Notes under the pieces: model-generated
Databases searched by the model: none
The model's input: the letters and a program-made list of their open reading frames with translations, nothing else
Told to the model about the DNA's origin: nothing
Part shown: one piece after another, positions 37,810 through 50,024 of the stretch
Numbering within the stretch: the first letter of the stretch is position 1
How the letters are laid out: every line of letters begins with the position of its first letter
Assembly: GCA_021018815.1 (NCBI GenBank)
Contig: JAITYX010000006.1
Span: forward strand, 2,755,001 to 2,819,000
DNA: 64,000 nucleotides
Direction: 5' to 3'
Origin: Talinum fruticosum
Taxonomy: Eukaryota; Streptophyta; Magnoliopsida; Caryophyllales; Talinaceae
Made by a program: the position numbers and the translations under genes

Positions 37810-39075
37810 TGATAAGAGCATATTTTGACTTGATTTTTAGGAAATTTCGGTAGTAGATTAGGGAATATTATACTTAACATGCTTGATTTATAACCCTATT
37901 TCCATATTACACTCGGATGTGGTTGTTTTTTATGCAAATTTGTAGGTTTTAAGCCCAAAACAACCCAATTTCCTAAATTTCTGGTAAAAACAAGTTGACC
38001 ACGGACCTCCTCTATGGATCCCCAAACCATGGTGGAAAAAATCAAGGCAAGAGGACTTGGACAGAGCCCACTCCGGGCTGCCCGGAGTGGGCCTTTTTCT
38101 ACACTATTCGTCCGATTGCTCATATTCGACGGTTTTGGGTGGTTTTATTGCCAATTTTTGGCTATTTAACTTGAACAACAACAGCAGCCTCAGGATATAT
38201 CATCCACAAATCATCCATCCCTTCATCATATATCATCCATATCAATCTAAAAACACAATTGAAGATTGAAGACAAGATTGAAGCAAGTTTGAAGGAATTT
38301 CCATTAGAAGTTGAAAGATTCAAGTGGAGTTCTTGAAGACCATTAACCTAATTCTTCATTCTTGTTGTTTGAGGTTTGATTATCATATTTAGAATTTTTA
38401 TTATGCTTTCAATAATCATGTGTGAGTAGATTTCTTTTATCTAGGGATTTGTAATCCGAAACAATGATGTTTGATTAGATTTTTATGATTTGTGCTTGAA
38501 TTCTTATTTTGAATCAATAGAAGATTGTTTTCTTCATGCTTATAAGTATTTCTAAGGCCTTGAATACTTGTAATTTGATATTAATATATGAAGTATTGAG
38601 AGGTGAAATGGAATAATCCGACAACCAACTATTTTACCTAGTTTATGAAATTCGAGAAAAGACTAGTAAATTATGGGATTACTTTGATAATTTGAAATCT
38701 TTAACTTTGATTACCTTGATAGGTATATGAAAGTGGTTTGTTAGGTTAATTAGAGCAATTCTATTAAACATCAAAAGAGTGGTATAATTATTTTGATTAT
38801 TGATCCTTGATTCAATTGAAAGATGATTGCACAAATTAGGTTTTAATAATCAAACTCATTGTGAGGAAATCAAATCCCTAGATACTTTTTTTATCCATTG
38901 ATTAAATCCTAGATTAATTTTCTTGATTTTAATATTTAGAATTAGTTTAGTGAAACAACCAGCTCAAAAATCCAATTTTCTTAGCAATTGAGTAGAGGGC
39001 TAGTTCATTGCATTGCTAGATTAAGTCCTTGTGCGATCGACCTTGACTTGCTACAACCATACCCCGTGCATTTGC
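37810..39075 (+). repeat. LTR of the gypsy-type element
   Basis: It starts TGATAAGAGCATATTTTG right after the polypurine tract and ends near the ACCCCGTGCATTTGCG segment (about 39059-39075), characteristic of Athila/Tat-like LTR ends. The right boundary is uncertain by tens of bases. Minus-strand L1 coding sequence resumes immediately to the right. Confidence 0.5.
38066..38092. repeat. Perfect 27-bp GC-rich palindrome in the LTR
   Basis: Thirteen-base arms (GCCCACTCCGGGC and its complement) flank a single T, followed by a T5 tract. In a plant LTR this is more likely a structured R/U5 element or a protein-binding palindrome than a terminator. Confidence 0.8.
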
Positions 39076-40795
39076 GACTTGTCGGGGACCAAGCCAATTT
39101 CCAGTAAGGGAATAATTGCCCCCTGTCCCATGAGCATCTAATAACCAACCTTGATTGTATATGAATTTTTGTTGTTTTAGAGACTAGTCATATAGGATTG
39201 CTTAGATCTGTCCTTCAGTTTGTGTATTCTCCTCCAATACCAGCGAGGTTTAGCTGGAGGAGAATAGTCCTAGAAATTTTGACCCTTGAGGTATACTTCA
39301 TTAATCTACTTGACCCATAGTAAGTCAGCCTTAGAAGACACAACCCATATAAGCTTGCCTATTTCAGTTATATTCCAAGACTTGCGAGTCCCTAATGTTG
39401 AGTCCCCCTTCTTTCTTATTTCTGCATATATGTTGCCATGTTGTGAGGTAAAAGCCTTTCCTGTCACCCTTTCCCCATAAGAAGTTTCTGCATAGCCCCT
39501 AAACCCGCTTGATAATGGCCTCGAGGTAGTATCAATATAGAGGACCAATAGGATAGAACTCATATTATCGAGTGTTGATGACTTGCACTTTAGCTGCATA
39601 TGATAAGTTCCTTGTAACCACAACTGTTAGCCGAGCTTCGATTTTTTCGACAATCCTTTGGCAATCTTTTATATTCCATTTGCCTGGTGATAGTGGCATA
39701 CTTAGGTAGTTCATGGGGAAGTGACCTGAAGTAAAACTTGTTCTTTACAGTAATCATTGCCTGTTGGGTCTCTGCCACACCATTGAGGTACACTTGTGAC
39801 TTGGTTTTGTTCGCAGTCATTCTAGTAGCCTTAGTGCTCAAACCCCTTTATAACTAAATCCATTAATTGAAAATTGCCCTTATAAAAAAATGCATCAACA
39901 AAACACATATTCATTAACCCCATCTTTTTACACATAGGGTGGAATCTAAAATCCTTATGTTGGCTCCGTAGAATGAGTATTCTTGTCAAATAATCCACGA
40001 TGATCACAAATAGGAGGGGGAAAGGGTGTCACTCTATCTAAGCCCTTTTGCACCCCGAATATGGCCTATTAGCTCCCTATTGGCTGCAATTGTGTAGGTG
40101 GTAGTACATAAACTTTGAGGGGATTGGGAATTTTAGGCACCATAGTAATGACAATAGCATTCATCTCCAATAGTAATTGCTTTCCTTTAAATAATTTCCA
40201 TATTGCACTTGGTTATATCCTACCCAATGAGATGTCAAGCACTTTGAAAAAATCCATTTCCATAGCCATCGGGGCTAGGACTTTTATTTTTATCCATGGA
40301 AAACATAACATTTTTAATCTCTTTGTGGTCGACAGGCTTGATCAACTAAAGTTGTTGTTCTAGTACAAGTGTGGGACCATTATGTAGTATGATTTACTAA
40401 ATATTTGTTGTAGTTGGCACCCTGGTACCCAAGCACCCCGAGTATAGTATGTAATGACGGTATTCTTCATGTTGTTTAGATCTGAATGTCCAATCCCTCT
40501 TTCATCTTGAATCACTAGGATAGAGTTCATGTATTCTCTTTGTCTTATGGGTACATAAAACATGCTTGAATTCTGATCCCTATAGGTTAGCCATTGTGTT
40601 TTACACTTTTGGGATAGAAAAGAATTTTCAGCAGCTCGGTGCTTGGTGAATGTCTCATAAGTTTGTCTCTCGGTCCTCCGGAGGTCTATGTTGAATGGAT
40701 CATTCAAGAGAGCCTCTTGTAGTTGGTGGAACTCTTCCTTAGTAGCTCTTGTTTTCACACTAATCTGTGCATACTCACTCACACTTATTTATTGT
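39076..40795 (-). pseudogene. L1 (LINE) ORF2 fragment: linker, RT and C-terminal part
   Basis: The minus strand encodes the endonuclease-RT linker (AAENSFLSQKCKTQWL, about 40590-40640), the RT start block NKSPSPDGYGNGFF (about 40270), a middle with stops, the segment NKTKSQVYLNGV (about 39800), and the C-terminal RT region RKEGGLNIRDSQVWN with LLWVKWINEVYLKG (39300-39500). The order is that of plant L1 ORF2. Endonuclease is missing at the 5' side, where the virus cluster begins. Frames are broken throughout. Confidence 0.7.
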
Positions 40796-40816
40796 TCTTA
40801 ACTCCCTTTGCAGTCT

Positions 40817-41890
40817 CGTAATTAGATATCCTATTCCTAATAAACGTGATCTACTCAATAGACTTTATGAAGCAAAAGTATTTTCAAATTTTGACATGAA
40901 AATTGGTTTTTGGCAAGTTCAAATTGCTGATCAAGATCGTTTTAAAACTGCTTTTACCGTCCCTTTCGGGCATTATGAATGGAACGTAATGCCTTTTGGT
41001 TTAAAGAATGCTCCTTCAGAATTTCAACATATTATGAATGATATTTTTAATCCTTATACTCAATTTACAATAGTCTATATGGATGATGTTCTAGTCTACT
41101 TAAATAGTATTGAGCAACATTTCAAACATCTGCAAACTTTTTACATATAATCAAGAAAAATGGTTTAGTTGTTTCGCACCTAAAATTAAACTATTCCAAA
41201 CTAAAATAAGATTTTTAGGACATGATATTTATCAAAGAACTATTAAACCAATTACTAGGGCCATTGAATTTGCAGACAAATTTCCAGACGAATTAAAAAA
41301 TAAAACTCAACTACAGAGGTTTTTAGGATGTCTTAATTATGTGGCCGATTTCTTTCCAAAGTTAAGGCAAATCCGTCGCCCCTTTACGGAAGATTACGCA
41401 AAACCCACCACTATGGTAAGATGAACATACTCAAGTAGTACGCCTTCTAAAACAGAAAGTTAAATCTTTACCATGTCTAGGTATTCCACATCCAGATGCA
41501 TTCATGATAGTTGAAACAGACGCATTCGAATTAGGATATGGCGGTATATTAAAACAAAAATGTCTACAACTTCCAAACAGACTCAACTAGTTAGGTACCA
41601 TTCAAGAATCTGGAATCAAACCCAAAAAATTATTCAACTATTAAAAAGAAGTTTTATCAATTGTTTTATGCGTTTCAAAATTTCAAGATGATTTATTTAA
41701 TAAAAAATTCCTTCTTTGCATTGATTGTAAATCAGCAAAAGAAATTATTACTAAAGATGTTCAAAATCTTGTTTCCAAACAAATATTTGCTCGTTGGCAA
41801 GCAATTTTATCTTGTTTTGATTTTGATATAGAATTTATTAAAGGAGAAAATAATTCTCTACCTGATTTTTTAACAAGAGAATTCCTTTAA
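40817..41890 (+). pseudogene. Pararetrovirus RT and RNase H, set A
   Basis: RT motifs NFDMKIGFWQVQIADQD and the active site YMDD (about 41080-41090), then the thumb/connection, then RNase H with ETDAS-like sequence (about 41515) and the C-terminal FARWQAILSCFDFDIEFIKG (about 41790-41850), ending at a stop at 41888-41890. The RT N terminus is missing: the fragment starts at an abrupt junction near 40817. One-base shifts near 41148 and 41420 and further stops break it. In the family this enzyme copies pregenomic RNA to DNA in virus-like particles. Confidence 0.8.
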
Positions 41891-41904
41891 GGCTCTTCCA
41901 GCTC

Positions 41905-42307
41905 TCAAGAATAATTTAGCCAGTTTCATTTTCACACCTTATTCCATATAAAATTTGGATTCCCTTGGATCCTTTGTTGGTCCTTTTCAATAACTCAATA
42001 TTACAAGCCTCCAGCATCTTACTCATTGGTTCGTGAATTCACGATCAAATGGTAGGACAGGATTAAGGTTAAAGCTGCCTTAGAAATTAAGACAGCTCCG
42101 CCGACTCAACTAGCATCCCCTACTCCACGGAAGAAAGAAGCAAGTTCAAAAGAAAAAGCAAAAGTTCAACAAGATGACATCAAATTACTCAAGAAACAAC
42201 ATCAACAGTTGCTTCTCAAAGAACCAACTAATTCATCGGACTCGTCCATTCAATCTAATTATGATCCATTTGACGAACAATGCGCCCGGGATCCTTATGA
42301 TATTTAA
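41905..42307 (+). pseudogene. C-terminal module of the unknown ORF2, following RNase H in set A
   Basis: It encodes FGFPWILCWSFSITQYY, a basic/Pro-rich stretch and a coiled coil (LLKKQHQQLLLKEP), ending DPYDI. It is the homologue of the last third of the ORF at 47918-49061, with one internal stop. Here it directly follows RNase H, while in the other genome type it is the end of a long ORF without RT. Function unknown. Confidence 0.6.
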
Positions 42308-42950
42308 CCCATAATGGGTATTCAAAAAAAAAAAAAACCATACATATATATTTTTCTAACGTTTTTATGCGGGTTTTTCAAGATTTTGCTTGATAAAATT
42401 TCTTATTTCACCTCTCAAAATGCCCGGGAAGGAAGTGGACATTACTTGTTCACTTATTATTCGAGGACACTATTCCAAAATGCCCTCGGAGTGAAGTGGA
42501 CAGATCGCATTTCTTGTCCGAATTAATATTCACTAAGGATATTCATCGAGTATTCGTAAAGAAGCATTCAATGCAAAGCAAGGAAGCTTACGCATCTATG
42601 AATAGTAAAGGAAAACGTTACTATGCACTATTCACTCAAAACACTATTCACGTTATTCACTATTCCCATTTTACGTCAAGCATCCAAGTGTCCACGTGAT
42701 ACTTTAAAGTCATGAGTATTAATGTTCAAGACTGTTCAAGCCATCCATCTGTCAAGAACCGATCCAGATCGCTCAAGAAAATTGACATTAATGTTATCAA
42801 CAAAGCTGCTTTTGATCCGATCAAGACTATCCCAATAATTCAACATTGTCGGAAGATATTTTCAAGAGTCAAGAATTCTCATCCGTCCAAGTGTTACTTT
42901 GTAATTCAATATTGTACTCTATATATAGTCACTCATAATTTCGGTGGGGG
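42308..42950 (+). promoter_or_regulatory. Virus non-coding region with promoter, set A
   Basis: It has a TATA box CTATATATAG (42919-42928), a conserved G-box core CACGTG (42693-42698), and a TGACG-type half site on the complement (ACGTCA, 42673-42678) seen only in this copy. The layout resembles the pregenomic RNA promoter of caulimovirids. It corresponds to 49062-49690 (+) and to 55119-55737 (-). Confidence 0.6.
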
Positions 42951-43575
42951 TAGGGATGGCAATGGGTCGGGTCTGGGTCGGGTCCCACTGGACCCAGACC
43001 CGACCCAGACCTGACGGGTCTGTAAAATTTGGACCCAGACCCGGACCCGGTGGGTCCACAGGTCTTAAACGGTTCTACTATATTTTTATCATAAATGAGT
43101 TTAAAAATCAATATTTTGTGCCCTATTTTAATATTATTGTAAATTTACAAGCAATTTTGTTACATATAACCTCTTTAGCATTATACTAATCTATCTATCA
43201 ACCAATCTATTGTACAAACCAAAAACATAGTTCATACAAATCAAATACACTAATATATTAAATACAAAGTTCATCAAAGTTTGACAACACAAAATTCAAA
43301 GTCCATCAAAGTTTAATAACAAATTGTAGGAAGGGTTTCCAAATTGCACCGAGTCCAAATTTGCTTGAATACTCGCTGTTAGAATTTTTTAAAAAATAAA
43401 ATTAGTATTCGGGTCTTAAACGGGTCTTAAACGGGTCTCGGGTCGGTCCGGGTCTTATTTTTAAGACCCGGACCCGACCCGAGACCCATCGAGTCCAATT
43501 TTTTGGACCCGGACCCGATTAAATGGGTCGGGTCCGGCGGGTCCGGGTCGGGTCCAGGACCCATTGCCATCCCTA
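42951..43575. mobile_element. hAT-like MITE inserted in the virus promoter/leader
   Basis: A 625-bp insert with inverted ends TAGGGATGGCAATGGGTCGGG and the complement, made of GGGTCGGGTC-type repeats with an AT-rich core. It is flanked by a 7-8 bp duplication (GTGGGGG). The two other virus copies (49690-49705; complement at 55090-55115) keep the empty site, proving insertion after the copies formed. Confidence 0.8.
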
Positions 43576-44080
43576 GTGGGGGCATCGATTAATTGCTTAC
43601 TTACACAAGCAAACACTTGCCTTCTCTTGTATCCCTCTCAATCCCTTTCCCTTACTCTCTTCCATCCTCTCTCCCGAGAGTTTTTATCAATCATCCGTAT
43701 CAAGATTTCATATTAATCAAAGTAAGTTTTGATTCATTATCATTTTCTCCATTTCAATTACTTTCGTTTAATTGTTTCAATTTCCTGTTTTAATCTTTTG
43801 TTTTAGAAAAATCAATTTCTTAAATTAATTTGTCACCTCGCTTCCCTGCTACTCAACCCCAAATAGTATCCGAGTTTCGTCCTCGAGCTCTAGATCGGTC
43901 CTGCTCCCCATCTCGGTATCGGAGCCGAGTCTATCTATTTTGTTGTTGCACCGTAAGGCCTAGCGTTGGTCAGCCGTTGGTCAGCCCCATGTTATCCGTT
44001 AGTCAGCCATGTGAGGTGGTCCCGGTGGTCCCGGTATAGTGTGTGCGTAATTATCGATAAAAATTAGGCAAGCTTAAGCT
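43576..44080 (+). promoter_or_regulatory. Leader and tRNA-Met primer binding site, set A
   Basis: The leader continues to a primer binding site at 43914-43926. It reads CGGTATCGGAGCC against the initiator tRNA-Met complement TGGTATCAGAGCC. Of its two differences, one is a CAG to CGG change. The start codons of the movement protein follow at 44081/44084. Confidence 0.75.
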
Positions 44081-44760
44081 ATGATGGCCTCTTGGTTACG
44101 AGATCATCTAGGATTAGGTACTAACAAGAGTACTAATGTGGGTCAATAGCAAGGAAGTTAGTTGTCAAGTTGATTACACAAATTGATCTATTCCAAAACA
44201 AAAGATTGAAACAATATATCAAATCGGCAAGTTTGATTTCAACACTGCTTTTTCAATAAAAGATCATGAAGAAACTTTTAGTTTAGATGAAGAATTCCAA
44301 ACTCTCAAGTTACTTCTAATATTTCTATTAATAAATATAAAGAAAAATACGAGATATATTCATTTTGGTATGATTCAAATAGCTCTCAAACCTTTAACAA
44401 GATTAGGATTGGATTGTCCTATATTCATGGCTCTTAGAGACAATAGATTAATTGGTTACAAAGATTCATTAATAGCTATGATTCAAGCTAATACATGTAA
44501 TGGTCCTATTTATTTCAATGGTTGTCCAAATTATTCGGTAGATCTAAATGATCCTCGGATCATGGATACATTAATATTAGATATTCATTTACGGAATAAT
44601 TCTAAAGTTCAATTTAGAGAACTTTCAAGAAATTTTGCTATTACTTATAGAGTTTTTTTAAATTACTTACTTCTCAACTTAATCCAAAATGTTTATTAAA
44701 ACCTTCTCTAGATGAGACAATATTATTAAAAACAGAGTCTGAAAATATTTCAACTTTTAC
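44081..44760 (+). pseudogene. Virus movement protein domain (30K type), set A
   Basis: N-terminal start of the polyprotein. The frame is lost early by an extra G near 44144 and a small deletion near 44313. The core GLDCPIFMALRDNR (about 44400-44445) and the following beta-rich segment are recognisable from the matching minus-strand copies. In caulimovirids this protein enlarges plasmodesmata for cell-to-cell spread. Confidence 0.65.
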
Positions 44761-46880
44761 TCCTAAATTATTAAAATGGAATGAGATAACAATTCCTCAA
44801 GAATTTATTATTCAAAATATTAGGCCTCCTAGAAATATTGCTCAAAAGAATATTCAACAATTAATTGAAGAACCTGATGGAAGAATATTAATAAAATTTA
44901 ATAATGAAAGAATTAATTCTTCAAAACTTTCAGAAAAGATTGATCTTCCTCGATCCTCCTTTTCGATACCTCCAAGGTCTACTAATTATGATTATTTTAA
45001 AAATGATCAAGAAGCAGATTCTTCTTCCTCAAAAATATACTATAAATCACCAATAGCAAAACCCATTGATGAAGATAGTTTTTTAATAGGTTCACCTACT
45101 CATTCAGTTATGCAACCTCCTTCTTACTCCTCTATTAATTTTATTTCAAAACCCTTTGAAATTAATAAAGATTACTTAAGATTAGATTTCGATTCAACAT
45201 AAAATAAAGATAAAAAGAATGGTTTTTATCTTATTTTGATCAAAAAGCTCAAACATTTATTAGGAAAGAATTTTAGTCACTAATGGAAAGATTAGAATGT
45301 AATATTCTATTCTTTACATGGTGGACCATGTTTGCTCAAGAGTATAAATTACCGGATCCTCATGGTATTAAAGAAATTAATACTAATATTGATCTTAGTA
45401 AAAAATGGACGTTATCGAGATGGAAATATATTTCAATCTGTAACTCCTCCTTTGCAAGAAATTTTGATCCCTACGGATCAAATTCATATTCCAACCTCTC
45501 CTTTTAAAGTAGGAAGAAATAATCCGAGATAAATCTCAAGTAGAGTTAGACGATATTAAAAAAATTTATCATCAAAATAATTATACTAATGAAGTATTAC
45601 ATACAGTCTCTCAACGAGGTTAATATGGTTTCAACTCAAATTGAAGCAATATCTAAAAAGAAGATATTGATCAATTATCCAAAAATTAGAAAATCTAGAC
45701 TTAAATAGAGATTCTTGAAAACCCGGATTTCTCAATGATATTTCATCTCCTCTTATTAAATTCAACAAAAACAAAAAATTAGAAATTCCAGATAGCCCAT
45801 TAATTAAAAGAATTGATGAAAAACTCAAACAAGCATCTAGTTCAAGTAATACTCTAAATGTCTTAGATATTTCTCAAAAAGAACAAGAAGCAACCAATAT
45901 TAATAAAATCTTTAACAAAAAAGAATTCCCTTATTATTCCGAAGTACCCCTCCGGATCTTCAGCTGGAATCAATTAAAATAATAGTTACAGAAGCTTTTG
46001 ACGGTGGCTCCATCTATGAATGGAATCTAGATGGAAAATCCGAGCACGAGGCATTAATTATTCTTCATAGAATGATGATGGCATATGCTGCCTACACATC
46101 CAAAGGAGCTCCGGAAATTCAAGCTTTTGATTTATTAATTTCGAGGCTTCACCGGGTCATTAAAGTCTTGGTGGGAAAATTACATGACAGACGAAGAACG
46201 TCTAAGTATTAAAAATCACAAAGAAGTCTGTTTACACTTTAGTCCATACAATAGTTGTTAATCTTCTAGGAACTCCAAAAGACATGTTAAGTGGTCAAGA
46301 AATTTTATTGACTAATTTACGGTGCCCTACTCTAGAAGATTACAATTGGTATAAAGATACATATTTTTCATATTTATTAAAAAGACAAGATTGTCGCCAG
46401 CCGTATCTGGAAAGAAAAATTCATATCGGGATTACCAAATTTATTTTCTCAAAGAATATTCAATAAATTAAAAGAAGTTACAGGCCAAGATCCAATTCCA
46501 TATGATCAAATTACGTTTGGTCAATTATTAGGATTTATTAAAAAGAAGGTATTTCTTTATGTAATGAATTAAAATTACAAGCTAGATATTCAGCGAGATA
46601 AAGTAGCTACAAGAAAGGAACTAGGATCCTTTTGCGAAGCCTTTTGTATTCCAAAAGTCATTGCCCCATCTGTTTAAAAGAGAAAAGCCAATCAAGTAAA
46701 TAAAAAGAAACAATTCAACCGTAAAACTAATAACAAAACAAATACAGACTCCCAAGAAAAATACTCCAAATAAAAAAATTACTAATAAAGCTACCTGTTT
46801 TAAGTGTGGCAAGCCAGGACACAATGCAAAGAATTGCAAAATAAAAGAGAAATTAAATGAAATCTGTGAAGATAATCAAG
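44761..46880 (+). pseudogene. Virus coat-protein region with CCHC zinc knuckle, set A
   Basis: A Ser/Asn/Ile-rich region, a conserved segment LFFTWWTMFAQEYKLPDPHG (about 45305-45365), a capsid-type segment around 46280-46470, and the knuckle CFKCGKPGHNAKNCK (46796-46840). At least six frameshifts against set B, several at CCAG or TCAG sites (45523-45527, 46141-46145). It would package the genome. Confidence 0.7.
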
Positions 46881-46906
46881 AAATTAAAGAAAAATTATTT
46901 CTTTAT

Positions 46907-47842
46907 TTGAACTCAAAGATACTCCAGTTAATTCGAGATAATTCTTCCTCCGATTCTAAAGATAATAATCTTTATGAATTAGAAAGTGATTCAAGTAATT
47001 ATTCTTCAGGAAATGAATCTTCAAGAATTTGTTATAAATGTATCAATATGATTAATACCACTAAAAATGAAAAAGAATTTTTATTAGACTTAATTGAACA
47101 AATTCAAGATAATGAATTAAGAAAAGATTATTTAGAAAAACTCAAAGGCATTTTAATTAAAGAAGATTTATTAAAAACTACTCCTCCAGGTTTAAGTATC
47201 AATAAAATATTTGAAAAATATGATACTCCAAATATTTTAAAAGTTGTTAACATTCAAGACTTAAAAATAAAAATTAATAATCTTAAAGAACAGATTGAAG
47301 AGATTAATCAAAATTTATGTTCTCTTAATACTAAAGATTTAGAATTAGAAATAAGACTAGCATTAATTGAAAATAAACCAAGTACTTCAAATATTGATGA
47401 AGATATTCCAAGCTCTTCTAACCAACAATTTATTTCAACAATTAATCATATTAAATATCAAAAATGGTATATTTATATTACCTTAAAAATTAATGATGAC
47501 TATGAATTCAATACAATTGCTCTGTTGGATAGCGGTGCAGATCAAAATTGTATTAAGGAAGGATTAATTCCATCTATATACTATGAAAAAACTAAAGAAA
47601 GACTCCATAGTGCCAATGGAATGGCATTACAAATTAAATACAAATTATCAAACGTTTATGTTTGCAATCAAGGATATTATTTCAAGAATACTTTTGTCCT
47701 AGTCGGGGATATAGGACAAGAAGTCATTCTAGGAACCCCCTTCATTACTCAAATTTATCCTTTTAAAGTTGATCAATTTGGTATTCATACCCAGATTCAT
47801 GAAAAATATATTTCATTTAAATTCATTTCTTCAATGTTTTGA
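46907..47842 (+). pseudogene. Linker coiled coil and aspartic protease, set A (genome type 2 end)
   Basis: The longest open frame of the cluster, 311 codons, starting inside the polyprotein. Residues 1-165 are Asn/Lys/Glu-rich with a coiled coil (about 118-150). The protease has the active-site motif LLDSGADQNC (about 47520-47550) and the flap/ILGTP region. The end (about 47790-47842) carries HEKYISFKFISSMF and a stop. This differs from the protease end that continues into RT in sets B and C, and marks genome type 2. Confidence 0.75.
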
Positions 47843-47917
47843 AAAGATTTATCTTTTAAAAATCATTCTTTTATTAATATAATTTCTAATAATGATTCTT
47901 TCTTTTCAGCCTTCAAA

Positions 47918-49061
47918 ATGAGTCAAGAAAAAGAAAGAAATATTCAAACCCCCTGTCACTATGCAGTCAAGCCTATTACTCCTTCTCAATTCTCGATTCC
48001 AACAACCAATACATTTCAAGTTTTACATGGTCAAGATTTTCCTCCTCTTTCTTATGCATAAGTTTCTTCAAAATTTCAAAACCCATTAGTTGTAAGTCCT
48101 TCTTTTGATTCCAAATATTTTACAAAACCAAACAAGGAGCATGTTGCCTACACTAAATTCGAGCAACCGCAAAACCTTTCTACACTCAATGAGTTCGTCA
48201 AAAGCACATTCATACCTGAATGTTTCTTTATTAATGATAACCCACTCAAAACATGAACTTTTTACGAATTTATTTTAGTTGATTCAAAATCTGCTCTCAT
48301 TGAACATGTTCCGAGATAAAACCAATAGAAACCAAATAGCTTATTCCAAGTTACGAATCCTCAAGATCCTCACTATTAAAGAATTCGCAAACAAATATAC
48401 AATCAAATCCTTTTCTCAACCATTTAACCCACCAGGTTATAATTATGTTGATTATGAAAAAGCTCAGTATTACACCTTTCTATACGAGACCATTCAACCA
48501 TTCCTGGTTTATCTGTTTCGATACAAGAACCGACTTTTAATTCCCCATTTGGTTCTATGAATGGTGGATAACCATGGGGTCTCTTCAAGACATCCGGCCT
48601 AAAGAAGTTAAAAAACACTTCGTCGATTATTCAAATACCTCAAATAGCAGTCCGGACCTCAAGGAAATCCTATTCCATAAGAAATATGGATTCCCATGGA
48701 TCCTTTGTTGGTCTTTCTCAATCACTCAATATTATAAGCTACCAGCATCCTACTCATTAGTAAGAGAATTCAAGATTAAATGGTGGGAAAGATTCAATTT
48801 CAAAGTCTGCTTTAGGAATAAAGACAGCCCTACCAACTCAACCAAGCACCTCCTACTCCACACAAGAAAGAAGCAAGCTCAAAAGGTAAATAAAAGGTTC
48901 AAGAAGATGAGATCCAACTACTCAAGAAAGAGATCATGTTACTCAAGAAACAACATCAACAATTGCTTCTCAAGGAACCAAGTGTTGAATCCGATAAAGA
49001 CATTCAATCCGATTATGATCCATTCGACGGGCCATGCGCCCGGGATCCATATGATATTTAG
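47918..49061 (+). pseudogene. Virus ORF2 of unknown function, set A
   Basis: It starts MSQEKERNIQTP and ends PYDI-like before a stop at 49059-49061, with several breaks (a stop near 48060, shifts near 48256 and 48311). No enzyme motif is recognised; Pro/Thr-rich beginning, FPWILCWSFSITQYYKLP in the last third, then a Gln/Lys coiled coil. A polypyrimidine-AG (TTCTTTCTTTTCAG, 47897-47909) sits just before the ATG and looks like a splice acceptor. It occupies the place where RT-RNase H lies in the other genome type. Confidence 0.55.
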
Positions 49062-50024
49062 CCCATAATGGGTATTCAAAAAAAAAAACATACATATATA
49101 TTTTTCTAATGTTTTTATGCAGGTTTTTCAAGATTTTGTTTCGGTAAAATTTCTTATTTCACCTCTCAAAATGCCCGGGACGGAAGTGGACATTACTTGT
49201 TCACTTATTATTCGAGGACACTATTCCAAAATGCCCTCGGAATGAAGTGGACAGATCATGTTTACTGTCCGAATTAATATTCACTAAGGATATTCATCGG
49301 TATTCGTAAAGAAGCATTCAATGCAAAGCAAGGAAGCTTACGCATCTATGACTAGTAAAGGAAAACGTTACTATTTACTTGTTCACTCAAAACACTATTC
49401 ACGTTATTCACTATTCCCATTTTAAGTCAAGCATCCAAGTATCCACGTGATACTTTAAAGTCATGAGTATTAATAATTCAAAACTGTTCAAGCCATCCAT
49501 CCGTCAAGAACCGATCCAGATCTGCTCAAGAAAATTGACATTAATGTTATCAACAAAGTCGCTTTTGATCCGATCAAGACTATCCCAATAATTCAACATT
49601 GTCGGAAGATATTTTCAAGAGTCAAGAATTCTCATCCGTCCAAGTGTTACTTTGTAATTTAATATTGTACTCTATATATAGTCACTCTTTACTTCGATGA
49701 GGGCATCGATCAATTGCTTACTTACACAAGCAAACACTTGCCTTCTCTTGTATCCCTCTCAATCCCTTTCCCTTACTCTCTTCCATCCTCTCTCCCGAGA
49801 GTTTTTATCAATCATCTGTATCAAGATTTCATATTAATCAAAGTAAGTTTTGATTCATTATCATTTTCTCCATTTCAATTACTTTCGTTTAATTGTTTCA
49901 ATTTCCTGTTTTAATCTTTTGTTTTAGAAAAATCAATTTCTTAAATTAATTTGTCACCCTGCTTCCCTGCTACTCAACCCCAAATAGTACCCGAGCTTCG
50001 TCCCTGAGCTCTAGATCGGTCTGC
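49062..50024 (+). promoter_or_regulatory. Virus non-coding region and leader, set A second copy
   Basis: It repeats the region of 42308-43913 without the MITE: G-box CACGTG (49444-49449), TATA CTATATATA (about 49671-49680), then the leader up to the segment 20-25 nt before the primer binding site, where it stops at the head-to-head junction. Its presence at the other end of set A shows terminal redundancy, as expected from integration of a more-than-unit-length or concatemeric molecule. Confidence 0.65.

Larger units (their letters stand above)
36086..39075 (+). mobile_element. 3' part of a gypsy-type LTR retrotransposon
   Basis: 1.7 kb of non-coding AT-rich DNA (36086-37809) has the flavour of the 3' internal region of large plant gypsy elements. 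It ends in a polypurine tract GGGGACAAGCAAGGAG.. TTGGGGAGTT and an LTR. No ORF with a gypsy domain is in the window; the gag-pol part is missing on the left, where it abuts the copia gag. Assignment to gypsy rests on the PPT/LTR start (TTGGGGAGTTTGATAAGAGC) and the LTR end. Confidence 0.55.

Noticed and set aside
38066..38100. Rho-independent terminator (perfect stem plus T5)
   Set aside because: The context is a plant LTR; the bacterial terminator concept does not apply.
43830..44039. Short + ORF over the virus leader and primer binding site
   Set aside because: It lies in the non-coding leader and is not conserved between sets.
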